Shown here one piece after another: positions 43,407 to 51,528 of a DNA stretch of 56,338 bases (within the stretch, counting starts at the first letter, position 1; every line of letters begins with the position of its first letter). Below the pieces are notes generated by a model. The model made no database searches and was not told the origin of the DNA. It saw only the letters and a list, made by a program, of their open reading frames with translations. Position numbers and translations under genes: made by a program. The stretch comes from Pseudomonadota bacterium (GTDB lineage Bacteria > Pseudomonadota > Gammaproteobacteria > Steroidobacterales > Steroidobacteraceae), in contig JAEWBG010000007.1 in the NCBI GenBank assembly GCA_023391335.1, positions 1-56,338 of the forward strand, given 5' to 3'.

Positions 43407-44209
43407 TTCTTTGACGCCTGATACAGCGGCATCACGCGCGGAATGTTCTTCTCCAGATCGTGCATGCGCGATTCGCTCGACGGGTGTGTGCTCAAGAATT
43501 CCGGTGGTCCGCCGCCGCCCACTTTGGACATCTTGTTCCATAGCGAAACGGCTTCGTTGGGGTTGTAACCCGCGCGCGCCATCAACTCCAACCCGATCCG
43601 ATCGGCTTCGGCTTCCTGCTCGCGACTGTGCGGCAGGGAGAAAGTGACCTGCGAAACCTGGCTCGCGAGCGCCATCGTGTTCTGACTTGCACCGGTTGCA
43701 ACAGCGATGCCCGCAAGCGCCAACTGCTCGGCGTATGCGCGGGAGATGCGTTCCCGGGAATGCTCACGCAAGGCGTGCGCGATTTCATGGCCTATGACAG
43801 CGGCCAGTTCTCCATCGGTGGCGTTCAGTTTGTCGATGAGCCCGGTGTAAACCATGATCTTCCCGCCGGGCATGCAGTACGCGTTCACATCGTCGCTCTG
43901 CTCCACATTCACTTCCCATTTCCACTGCGCCGCATCTGGACGGAATGAAGTCGTCTGTGGAATCAGCCGCTGCGTGATGCGCTGCACCCGCTGATACGTC
44001 TGCTGATCGGGATTCAAGGCATGCTTTTCCTTCGCCTTGGTGACTTCTTGGTTGTACGCCTCCTGGGCACCGCGCTCGATGTCCTCTTCAGGCACGAGCA
44101 TGTATTGCTTGCGGTTGACACCGACAGCGCCGGGCTGAGTGGTCTGCACCGATTGGCAGGCAGTCGCGAGCACCGCCAACGCCATCACTACGAACTTGCG
44201 AAACTGCAT
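43403..44209 (-). CDS. M48 family lipoprotein metalloprotease (LoiP/BepA-like)
   Basis: A 268-residue protease. Signal peptide to lipobox ATAC (Cys18), then an M48 domain with HEIAH (His141, Glu142, His145) and the third zinc ligand region SREQEAEADRIGLELM (about 195-210). It lacks HtpX-type membrane helices and is expected to be anchored to the outer membrane, where relatives such as LoiP degrade misfolded or outer-membrane proteins. The ATG at 44209 is chosen for its GGAGAGG ribosome-binding site. 66 bp follow the SRPBCC gene upstream. Confidence 0.92.
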   Translation of the reverse strand: MQFRKFVVMALAVLATACQSVQTTQPGAVGVNRKQYMLVPEEDIERGAQEAYNQEVTKAKEKHALNPDQQTYQRVQRITQRLIPQTTSFRPDAAQWKWEVNVEQSDDVNAYCMPGGKIMVYTGLIDKLNATDGELAAVIGHEIAHALREHSRERISRAYAEQLALAGIAVATGASQNTMALASQVSQVTFSLPHSREQEAEADRIGLELMARAGYNPNEAVSLWNKMSKVGGGGPPEFLSTHPSSESRMHDLEKNIPRVMPLYQASKK

Positions 44210-44275
44210 CTTTGCCTCTCCGAGCGCGCCCGCGCGAGGGCGCAACGCTTACGCTTGTGCCGAGTTCCTATCGGC

Positions 44276-44827
44276 TTACTTTGAATTTGCCGGCACATCT
44301 GGACTGCCGGTGTTGATCAGACGCGTCAGCCGCTGCACCTGTGCGCCCAACATCTCGTCGACCTGCGGCGCCCAATCGGCCATGGGCCGATCGGCAAATC
44401 CGCCTGCGTTGTATGTGAGCGTAAGTCGCGATCCATTCGCGAGCGGTTCGATTTGCCAGGTCAAACTGCCGCTGATGCCGAACTGTTGCAGGGGCCCAAG
44501 CGCACCGCTCAACCGCAGCGTCTTGCCAGGTTGGATATACACGATGCGCAAGTGCTCCACGCCGGCGTACAAGCCCAACTTTTCGCAAAAGCATCCGCCC
44601 ACGTGCGGCTCGAGCGTCAAATTGCGCGCGTCTCCCGAATAGGTGTGTTCGGAATCCCACCAACGCGATGGGTCGAGTAGCACGGTCCACACCGCTGTAG
44701 GTACGGCCGTCGGCAGTTCAGCCGTGTGGCGAATGTTGAATCCGCTCGGTCCGGCACTGAGTATCTCCGCGTGCAGAGCCATCGAGATGGCCCACAGAAT
44801 AGCGGCGCAGGCTGTTTTCTTGATCAT
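44276..44827 (-). CDS. Exported SRPBCC (START-like) domain protein
   Basis: A 183-residue protein: signal peptide about 1-20 (ILWAISMALHAE), then an SRPBCC/polyketide-cyclase-like ligand-binding fold covering residues 30-175. Visible landmarks are AVWTVLLDPSRWWDSEHTYS near 45-65 and NLTLEPHVGG, and a long C-terminal helix (APQVDEMLGAQVQRLTRLI). The fold binds hydrophobic ligands; the ligand here is unknown. Being secreted is uncommon for this family. First gene of the unit before the M48 lipoprotein protease and divergent from folE. Confidence 0.85.
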   Translation of the reverse strand: MIKKTACAAILWAISMALHAEILSAGPSGFNIRHTAELPTAVPTAVWTVLLDPSRWWDSEHTYSGDARNLTLEPHVGGCFCEKLGLYAGVEHLRIVYIQPGKTLRLSGALGPLQQFGISGSLTWQIEPLANGSRLTLTYNAGGFADRPMADWAPQVDEMLGAQVQRLTRLINTGSPDVPANSK

Positions 44828-44983
44828 CTTCGCACTCCCGCTGACGGCTGCGAATCCTAATACGTTCGAGGCAATACGCTAAGCCCGGTGGAAACCTATC
44901 CCGGCCGGCTCTCGTCTAGGGAGTGAACGCCGCAAGTTGCCCGCAGGGGTCGATTCGGCCCGCTTTTCGGATAAAGTCCACTC

Positions 44984-45595
44984 ATGAAGCCACGCAAACC
45001 AGCAACCAAATCGATCGCCAAGCAAGTCACGCAAGAACAAGCAGAACAGGCGGTTCGCACCTTGCTGATTTGGTCCGGCGAAGATCCGACGCGCGAAGGA
45101 CTCCGCGATACGCCGTCCCGCGTCGTGCGCGCCTATCGCGATTGGTTCTCCGGTTACGACACCGATCCAGCCGAGTACTTGCGGCGCACGTTCGAAGAGG
45201 TGGAAGGCTACGACGAGATGATCGTGTTGCGCGACATCGAATTCGAATCTCATTGCGAACACCACATGGCGCCGATCATCGGCAAGGCTCACGTGGGCTA
45301 CCTGCCCACTAACAAAATTGTCGGCATCAGCAAGCTGGCGCGCGTCGTCGACGGTTACGCACGGCGCTTTCAGGTGCAAGAGAAATTGACGGCACAGATC
45401 GCTCGCTGCATCGATGAGGTGTTGAAGCCGCGCGGCGTCGGCGTCGTCATCGACGCCGTCCATCAATGCATGACCACGCGCGGCGTGCACAAACGTGGCG
45501 TTTCGATGATCACCAGCAAGATGCTGGGAGCGTTCCGCGAAGACGCGCGCACCCGCTCGGAGTTTTTGCGCTTCATGGATGGTCATCGGAAGTAA
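44984..45595 (+). CDS. folE: GTP cyclohydrolase I FolE
   Basis: Converts GTP to 7,8-dihydroneopterin triphosphate, the first step of folate synthesis. The 203-residue chain has the zinc ligands Cys91 and His94 (ESHCEHHMAP) and Cys162 (HQCMTTRGV), the typical GEDPTREGLRDTP near 32-44, and VGISKLARVVDGYARRFQVQ. All catalytic residues are present. It stands alone between divergent SRPBCC and the downstream unknown gene, with 156 bp upstream. Confidence 0.97.
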   Translation: MKPRKPATKSIAKQVTQEQAEQAVRTLLIWSGEDPTREGLRDTPSRVVRAYRDWFSGYDTDPAEYLRRTFEEVEGYDEMIVLRDIEFESHCEHHMAPIIGKAHVGYLPTNKIVGISKLARVVDGYARRFQVQEKLTAQIARCIDEVLKPRGVGVVIDAVHQCMTTRGVHKRGVSMITSKMLGAFREDARTRSEFLRFMDGHRK

Positions 45596-45762
45596 TACAG
45601 CCTCGCGTCGATTTAACAGTTGTCACGCATCGATCGGATCGCCTCAGGTTCTCCCGCACTCATCATCGAGACACGCGCGTCACTGTGACGAAGCTCTCAT
45701 TGCGTTCGGATCGCACCCCCTAGGATCTACCAACCGGTTCGAGGTCGCTTACGCGACTTTCA

Positions 45763-46545
45763 GTGTTGGAACAACAACCGACCAGCTTCTCGAAGAAGCG
45801 GCAGAGGTTCGATCCATTGAATGCGCGCGCAGCAAACATCGATTCCGCATCGCCCGTGCCGGTGGCGCGCGCCGAACACATTTCGATCGAATCGCATGTG
45901 GAAGAAGAAGTCGCGCCGAATGCGAAACGCCCGCATCGCATCGTTCGTCACACGTACTCGCTCAAGAGCGCGATCCGCGGCTGTGAAACTGAGTTGAAGC
46001 TACTGGACGGCCACTTCTTGGGCGTGCGCAGCGTGCGGCCCGACGGCGACATCAAGAAGTACGACATCGATTTGCGATTTGCCAACCCGAAGCCCATTCG
46101 CGTTCGGCACATCTCGTGGACCTGGCTCGTCGTTACGGCGGGTCTCATTCTTTTATCGTGCTCCACGCTGGTGCTCGAAGTGCTGCGATTCGAACAACCC
46201 TGGAAACAATACGGATTCATCGCCGCCTGTGTGACGCTCCTCCTCAGCAGCGGGACTGCATTTCTGTTCACACGCAGGACCACCGAAGCGCTCGAATTTC
46301 AAAGCGTTCACGGACAGGTGACGCTTGTGAACGTGGTTGGCGGCATCGGCAGTGCAAAATCGGGCAAACAGTTTTTCGTCGAACTGATCAAAGACATCAA
46401 CGCTGCGAAGAACGCCAAACCGCAAGCACGCGCGCAATTTCTTCGTGATGAAATGCGTGAGCACCATCGTCTGCACGCTCTCGGCGTGCTCTCCGATGAG
46501 GACTACGAAGCGAGCAAAGCCCGCATCTTGGCCTCACACAGCTGA
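45763..46545 (+). CDS. Unknown two-helix membrane protein with SHOCT-like tail
   Basis: A 260-residue protein with no family I recognise in its body. About 1-110 is hydrophilic and includes KSAIRGCETELKLLDGHFLG. Two close transmembrane helices follow (about 118-138 and 150-168). The cytoplasmic-type C-terminal half has GQVTLVNVVGGIGSAKSGKQ and FFVELIKDINAAK, and ends in LHALGVLSDEDYEASKARIL, which looks like a short SHOCT (oligomerisation) motif. The start is a GTG with no good ribosome-binding site; no ATG is in range, so the N-terminus is uncertain. Its 3' end overlaps the convergent EEP gene by 12 bp. Confidence 0.75.
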   Translation: MLEQQPTSFSKKRQRFDPLNARAANIDSASPVPVARAEHISIESHVEEEVAPNAKRPHRIVRHTYSLKSAIRGCETELKLLDGHFLGVRSVRPDGDIKKYDIDLRFANPKPIRVRHISWTWLVVTAGLILLSCSTLVLEVLRFEQPWKQYGFIAACVTLLLSSGTAFLFTRRTTEALEFQSVHGQVTLVNVVGGIGSAKSGKQFFVELIKDINAAKNAKPQARAQFLRDEMREHHRLHALGVLSDEDYEASKARILASHS

Positions 46546-47307
46546 TCGCTCGCGGTGTTGAACTTGCACTGTCGCGGATGCCCCTGCGCCGAATAGCTTC
46601 TGCACATCGACCATCGCCTTGAGCGGCAGATGATCCGATGCGACCCGCGACAATTTCGACCGGTGTGCTTCGATGCGCATGATCGCTGTCACCGGACGCA
46701 CCCAAATGCGCGTGAGGCGCAAGAATGGCGCGAAAGACGGAAATCCTGCGGGTGCTGGGGGTTCGCCGAAAGCTTGATGCGCCTCTCGCAATGTCGCCGC
46801 CGGCACGTACCACTCATTCATATCGCCCAAGATGACGGTGGGCATTTCCAGCGGTGCTTCTGCAACGGCAACCATCAATCTGCGCCATTGAAATCGGCGC
46901 TCTGAACGGCGCAAACCCAAATGCGCAGCGATGACGCGCAATCTCGATCCGGCAACATCCAGCTCGACATCCACTGCTCCGCGTGGCTCGCGCCTTGAAT
47001 AACTCAGATCGTGGCGACGAATCGCCGCGATCGGAAAGCGCGTGAGCAGCGCATTCCCGTACTCGCCTGTGCGCTTCACCAGACGCATTCCTGGAACGGC
47101 ATTCAAGCCAAGCTGTTTGGAAATGAACTCGAGCTGCATCGCGTGCGCATGCGAACCCGGCTGATTGTCGACTTCCTGCAGGGCAATGATGTCGCACTGC
47201 ATTTCGTGCAACACGGCGGCATTGCGCGCCGGATCGCGCCGGCCGTCCACTCCCACACAACTGTGCAAGTTGTAGGAGCCGATCGTGAGGGTTGCGGCCG
47301 AATCCAT
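46534..47307 (-). CDS. Endonuclease/exonuclease/phosphatase (EEP) family protein
   Basis: A 257-residue metal-dependent phosphodiesterase/phosphatase. The order of EEP motifs is complete: SYNLHSCVG (first strand, Asn13), IIALQEVDNQ (metal-binding Glu), AAHLGLRRSERR, VILGDMNEW (Asp-Asn), and the C-terminal ASDHLPLKA (catalytic Asp-His). No signal peptide. It lies 12 bp after the PLD-VTT gene on the same strand, so the two are likely one operon, and a role in lipid or phosphodiester turnover is plausible, but the substrate is unknown. Its last 12 bp overlap the convergent unknown gene. Confidence 0.9.
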   Translation of the reverse strand: MDSAATLTIGSYNLHSCVGVDGRRDPARNAAVLHEMQCDIIALQEVDNQPGSHAHAMQLEFISKQLGLNAVPGMRLVKRTGEYGNALLTRFPIAAIRRHDLSYSRREPRGAVDVELDVAGSRLRVIAAHLGLRRSERRFQWRRLMVAVAEAPLEMPTVILGDMNEWYVPAATLREAHQAFGEPPAPAGFPSFAPFLRLTRIWVRPVTAIMRIEAHRSKLSRVASDHLPLKAMVDVQKLFGAGASATVQVQHRERSAV

Positions 47308-47319
47308 GTTCGTCGGCGT

Positions 47320-49476
47320 TCAGGCTGCGCGCGCGGAACTCAGGTCTTCAGATTTATTCTGGCCCGATGCGCGCACCAGCCATCGACGCACAATCAGCGT
47401 GGCACATACGAGCAACGCGACAGCCGAACCGATCAACCAGTAGTTCACTTGGCTCGGATGTTCGAGCGCCGCTTCGATCTGGTGGCCAAACACAGTGGAA
47501 GTCAAAGTACCGGGCGCGATGCCCAACGCGGTGCCGATCATGAAATCGCGAAGACGTACGCGTACCGCTCCGGCCACCACGCCTTCGACCGCAAAAGGTG
47601 CGAGCGGCACCAGTCTGAGCGCGGTTGTCGCGAGCAACCCGCGACGACGCAGTACCTGGATCATCTCATTCAACTTCGCACCGGCGACGCGTCTCACCGT
47701 GCTGCGCTGTAGACCTCGCCCCGCCTGGAACGAGACCCATGCCGCGAGTTCAATTCCCAACATTGCAAAGAGAAAGCCGCGCCATGGACCGAATGCGACC
47801 ACCGCGAACAAAGTGATGAGCGGTCGCGGAAACATCGTGAATGCAGCCGGCGTGTACGCGAGCATAGTGACGATGGGCGCCCACCAGAGTCCGCCGATTG
47901 ATCGAGCCCAATCCATGACGCGCGTGGGCTGCAGCAAATGCGAAAGCGGCGTGAATTTCCACAACGCCATCAGTCCAATCACTGCGCACACGCCAATCGC
48001 AATCTTTCCCCACGCGGGGCCCGCTTGAGCCGCCGCTACATCCGAATTGAAGATCTTCATCAAATCGTTGAGTTCGACTGGCCGCTCCGGATCGGCGACG
48101 CTCGCGACGTTCAACACCGCCTCTGGAACCTGCGGCAGCGATGTCAATTCCTTGAGCGTGCGATCCGGACGTTGCAGCAGATCGATCGCGCCCGACAACG
48201 TGCCGGTCCGTTCGACCGCACTTTGCACATCGGCCGCTTGTGCACCGAGATGCTCTGCCATGAGTTCACATCGCAACTGCCGAATGGCTTCAGACACGTC
48301 CTGTCGATCGTTCGCTGCGATGGCGATGTCGCATTCCGTATCGAGTCCCATAGAACGATTCGCCAAGTTTGCAGATCCGATTCGCACGCAGGTGTCATCG
48401 ACGATCATCAACTTGGCGTGCACGTCGATGCAGGTCCCCTCCTTGAGTCCCTGCACGTACGGATAAACGATGCGCAGTCGCCGATGCTGATCCGCGGCGC
48501 GCAATTTTTCGATGAGTCGCGTGCGTAGCGTTTGCATCGTGAGTTCTTCCAACCATCCGTGACTGAGCTCACGCAAAACGACGATGACTTCGGGGCCGTC
48601 AGCTTCGCTCAAGCGTGATGCGAGCGCGTCGCCAACCTTGTCGGCGGTGAAATATTGATTCTCGATGTAAATGCATCGCCGCGCCGAGGCGATCATGTCC
48701 AAGTACAGCGCCTCGACTTCGCGCACTGCTGGTTCTGCATTCGTCGGCGGAGAGGTGCGAGCAATCGCGACCTCAACATCCCGGATTTGCGGCTCGACGG
48801 CACTCGGCCATGGATCAGAACGCCTCGCGGGAACCTCAACCGTGTGCCCGGTCGCGCGCTGCCAGCGCTCGCGTGCGAGATCGCCCAACGCTTTTGCCGC
48901 CTCGCCCTCTACCATCATCGCCATGTCGTGAAACGGCGGGTACGGAGTACCTAACATCGTGCGACGCTGGTCATCCGGTGCGTGTGCGCACGTGTCCCAA
49001 CGCCGGCAGGTGAGATCGATGCCGCCGCAGAAGGCGACTTGATCGTCGATTACGACGATCTTTTGATGATGCGATGCTGCGACGGGCTGCGTGTTGTCGT
49101 AGCGAAAGTGGACCCGACGACGCGGTTTCCAACCTAGCCCATAAAGCGGCGCCCATTCTCGATCCAGTCCATAGATGATCGGGAAGTCCCAAACGAGAAT
49201 GTGAACGTGCAGATGACGTTTGCGTCGGACGAGGTCATTCAAGAACGGACCGAGTTCCAAGTCGCACTTGCCGCTCTCGTCACAGAGCAATCGAGTCCGA
49301 CTGTGAAAATCCCAACCGATGATCAGGATCGATCGCTGGGCATTGCGCGCGGCGGCAACCAACGCCTTGAAATATGCGTCGGCGTCGATCAAAAAAGCCG
49401 CGCGCGAAGCAGGCTCGATTCGCCAGCAATTGCGCCCCGCTTCGAACAAGTTCGAATTCCGCTGCTCGCCCGCCAT
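47320..49476 (-). CDS. Fusion of a phospholipase D-like domain and a VTT (DedA-like) membrane domain
   Basis: A 718-residue protein. The N-terminal part (about 20-400) has two PLD catalytic motifs: HHQKIVVID (His137, Lys139, Asp144) and HAKLMIVD (His353, Lys355, Asp360), as in cardiolipin synthases and phospholipase D. A linker (about 420-500) leads to a C-terminal membrane part with a VTT/SNARE-associated domain (about 540-690; FAVVAFGPWRGFLFAMLGIE and ALRLVPLAPFAVEGVV), as in DedA and scramblase-like proteins. The two parts together suggest lipid headgroup transfer coupled to lipid movement across the membrane (inference). First gene of the operon with the EEP protein. Confidence 0.92.
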   Translation of the reverse strand: MAGEQRNSNLFEAGRNCWRIEPASRAAFLIDADAYFKALVAAARNAQRSILIIGWDFHSRTRLLCDESGKCDLELGPFLNDLVRRKRHLHVHILVWDFPIIYGLDREWAPLYGLGWKPRRRVHFRYDNTQPVAASHHQKIVVIDDQVAFCGGIDLTCRRWDTCAHAPDDQRRTMLGTPYPPFHDMAMMVEGEAAKALGDLARERWQRATGHTVEVPARRSDPWPSAVEPQIRDVEVAIARTSPPTNAEPAVREVEALYLDMIASARRCIYIENQYFTADKVGDALASRLSEADGPEVIVVLRELSHGWLEELTMQTLRTRLIEKLRAADQHRRLRIVYPYVQGLKEGTCIDVHAKLMIVDDTCVRIGSANLANRSMGLDTECDIAIAANDRQDVSEAIRQLRCELMAEHLGAQAADVQSAVERTGTLSGAIDLLQRPDRTLKELTSLPQVPEAVLNVASVADPERPVELNDLMKIFNSDVAAAQAGPAWGKIAIGVCAVIGLMALWKFTPLSHLLQPTRVMDWARSIGGLWWAPIVTMLAYTPAAFTMFPRPLITLFAVVAFGPWRGFLFAMLGIELAAWVSFQAGRGLQRSTVRRVAGAKLNEMIQVLRRRGLLATTALRLVPLAPFAVEGVVAGAVRVRLRDFMIGTALGIAPGTLTSTVFGHQIEAALEHPSQVNYWLIGSAVALLVCATLIVRRWLVRASGQNKSEDLSSARAA

Positions 49477-49588
49477 AGTTGGAAGCTAAGTTAACTTGGA
49501 TTGAGGCCAGCGAACGTTACACCTGCCCCATGTGTCGGCAGAACGCGCTCTGTTTATCCGCGGTTCCAGCGACTAGGTCGTGAACGTT

Positions 49589-50230
49589 TTAGCGCGCCTG
49601 CCGAATTGCCTGGGTATCGAGCGCCGCCTGTCGTGCACGATTGCGCTCTTCCAGGCTGATGACCCTCACTGCAACCACCGGCTGTCCGGCGGCATCGAAG
49701 AATGGAGTCTGCCGATATTCGCCCTTCAGTCGCGCTGGAACCAGCCACGACAGAAACTTCAGCACCGCCAAGACGGTCGTGACTGGCATCGTGGACACGC
49801 GACCTCTCACCGAAGATGTATTCACTCGCATGTTCACGGGCCCGAATACTTCTTCGATAGGTAGGCTGCCGCTCTCCAAGCAAGCGCGAACGAACCCGGC
49901 ATAGGGCATGCGGTAATCGCGGGGCGTATTCGCTATCGGGGTATTGCAGCAACTCGCATACCACCGCAGGGCGCCGCGTGGCGAGAGCGAGAGGCACGCT
50001 AATTTATCGACGCCCGCGGTGAAGCGCACGTGCCGCGGAAGCGTTGCGATTACATCGGTGCCGCCGAGCGAGTCGAGCACATCGCCGGCGCGACCCAAAA
50101 CGTATGCATACGTTCGGCAATCGCTGCAGTAACACACGCCATGATTTGCAGCACGCGTGACGGCCAACTCGCCCTTCAAGACACCGCAGCGGCATTGAAT
50201 CGGATGCGCGGAGGATCGGGGCTCCGTCAT
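49589..50230 (-). CDS. DUF6151/GFA-like zinc-binding protein
   Basis: A 213-residue protein. The N-terminal IQCRCGVLKGEL and CYCSDCRTYA carry CxC and CxxC pairs like the glutathione-dependent formaldehyde-activating (GFA) fold, and RWYASCCNTPIAN continues the pattern, as in the DUF6151 family. Function unknown. The start ATG at 50230 overlaps the preceding gene's stop by 4 bp; a longer frame reading into that gene is rejected. Confidence 0.83.
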   Translation of the reverse strand: MTEPRSSAHPIQCRCGVLKGELAVTRAANHGVCYCSDCRTYAYVLGRAGDVLDSLGGTDVIATLPRHVRFTAGVDKLACLSLSPRGALRWYASCCNTPIANTPRDYRMPYAGFVRACLESGSLPIEEVFGPVNMRVNTSSVRGRVSTMPVTTVLAVLKFLSWLVPARLKGEYRQTPFFDAAGQPVVAVRVISLEERNRARQAALDTQAIRQAR

Positions 50231-50571
50231 ACCTTTTCGCTCCAGTGGAAGTGATGCATGAGCCGGTGCAGGAGCGGAGCAAACAAGAGTGCAGCAGTGG
50301 CGATGAAGACCAATCCCCCGTAGAGCGCGAAGCAACCCGCGAATAGCTTGCCGCCGAAAGTCTGTGGCACATTCACCGGCCCCATTCCGCCCAGGAGCAT
50401 CGCCGCATTGAGGAACGCATCGATTGCGTGCAGATGCTCGCACCCCATATAGCCGAGGATGCCGATCGCAAGAGAAGCAAGCAGCAAGCCGATCGCCCAA
50501 AACAAATGTCGCACCAGCCGGCGAATGAAGAGCTTGCGGGAAATGGGAGCCTGACGCTTGGTTTCGTACAT
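50227..50571 (-). CDS. Small unknown membrane protein
   Basis: A 114-residue protein with transmembrane helices about 22-44 and 80-104 and a weaker hydrophobic stretch between (about 50-63). The N-terminus KRQAPISRKLFIRRLVRHLF is basic and probably cytoplasmic, and the C-terminus is histidine-rich (HRLMHHFHW), which could bind metal. The region between helices, GGMGPVNVPQTFGGKL, resembles the pore-loop-like segments of small ion-channel-related proteins, but this is weak. Overlaps the DUF6151 gene by 4 bp. Confidence 0.72.
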   Translation of the reverse strand: MYETKRQAPISRKLFIRRLVRHLFWAIGLLLASLAIGILGYMGCEHLHAIDAFLNAAMLLGGMGPVNVPQTFGGKLFAGCFALYGGLVFIATAALLFAPLLHRLMHHFHWSEKV

Positions 50572-50598
50572 CGGTGCCTCCGCGAGGGCGCGCCGATA

Positions 50599-51084
50599 TT
50601 ACCCGCCAGCGATGAGCTTTTTCTCGAATTTGTAGCAGAGGATCCCGCGCCAGCTATCCGTCTCGCCTAAGTCGCGATAGCCGATAGCGCTGTAAAAGGC
50701 CCTAGCCGCTGCGGTACTGCTCAATTGCACCTTGGCCAAGTTCCACTTGCGGGCGTGCTCCTCCAACCGATGCATCAATGCGCGTCCAACCCCGATGCCT
50801 TGCATCTGCGGCGATACATACAGCAACCGAACTTCGCCCATACGATGCAGGAGTCCCACGCCGCAAAGCTCGCCCTGCTCCGCAACGACGCAGTAGTTAT
50901 CGGGGTTACCGATCCACGTGCAGAAATTCTCCGCCGTCTTGTTTTCCAGCCAGCCGGCGAGCAAGTTGGGCTGGTTGCGATGATCGGCACCGCACAGCCG
51001 AGTGATCGAATTGCGAACGACTTGTATTGCGGCATCGGCGTCCGCCGGTTCAGCCACGCGAACTGCGATAGCTTGCGAGCACAC
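50599..51084 (-). CDS. GNAT family acetyltransferase
   Basis: A 161-residue GNAT N-acetyltransferase. Acetyl-CoA-binding motif A is VRLLYVSPQMQGIGVGRALM (86-105), followed by the ARAFYSAIGYRDLG block typical of the C-terminal strand. Substrate unknown. The start is a GTG at 51084, 6 bp after the VOC gene stop, so the two are probably translated from one message. Confidence 0.88.
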   Translation of the reverse strand: MCSQAIAVRVAEPADADAAIQVVRNSITRLCGADHRNQPNLLAGWLENKTAENFCTWIGNPDNYCVVAEQGELCGVGLLHRMGEVRLLYVSPQMQGIGVGRALMHRLEEHARKWNLAKVQLSSTAAARAFYSAIGYRDLGETDSWRGILCYKFEKKLIAGG

Positions 51085-51090
51085 CCGCGA

Positions 51091-51504
51091 TCATCCCATC
51101 TTCGGACGGATCACGATCGACTCGGCTGAGTATTCGGCGGGCCCGTGGTAGACGGCTTCGATATTGTTGCCGTCCGGATCCAGTAGAAATGCCGCGTAGT
51201 AACCCGGGTGATATTTGCGCTCGCCCGGCGCGCCATTATCGCTGCCGCCTGCCGCCAATCCGGCGCGATGAAATGCCTGCACCGCAGCGTGATCTTTGGC
51301 TTGGAACGCCAAGTGCAGCGTCGATGCCTCTTCTGCGGCAGCATCGATCCATAACTCGTCTGCAGAAAAAAACGTGTCCGCCTCGCGTATTCCCTGATCT
51401 TTCCCCAACGCAGCGAGCACCGCTTTATAGAAGCGTTTACTCGCTGCGAGATCTCGAACCCGCAAGTGCACGTGATCGATCAGCCGGCCGCGATGGAACT
51501 CCAT
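51091..51504 (-). CDS. VOC superfamily (glyoxalase-like) protein
   Basis: A 137-residue single VOC domain. The N-terminal LIDHVHLRVRDLAASKRFYK and the C-terminal FLLDPDGNNIEAVYHG are typical; the metal ligands are probably His11 or His13 near the start and Glu in the last block. Relatives include glyoxalase I, fosfomycin-resistance proteins and dioxygenases, so the exact activity cannot be told. It lies 24 bp after the large oxidoreductase stop on the opposite reading order, i.e. upstream of the GNAT gene. Confidence 0.86.
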   Translation of the reverse strand: MEFHRGRLIDHVHLRVRDLAASKRFYKAVLAALGKDQGIREADTFFSADELWIDAAAEEASTLHLAFQAKDHAAVQAFHRAGLAAGGSDNGAPGERKYHPGYYAAFLLDPDGNNIEAVYHGPAEYSAESIVIRPKMG

Positions 51505-51528
51505 GATCGCCTCTTGATGTATGAACGA

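Noticed and set aside
50231..50500. N-terminal extension of the DUF6151 protein
   Set aside because: It reads through the out-of-frame small membrane protein gene; the ATG at 50230 has an ATGA overlap with that gene.
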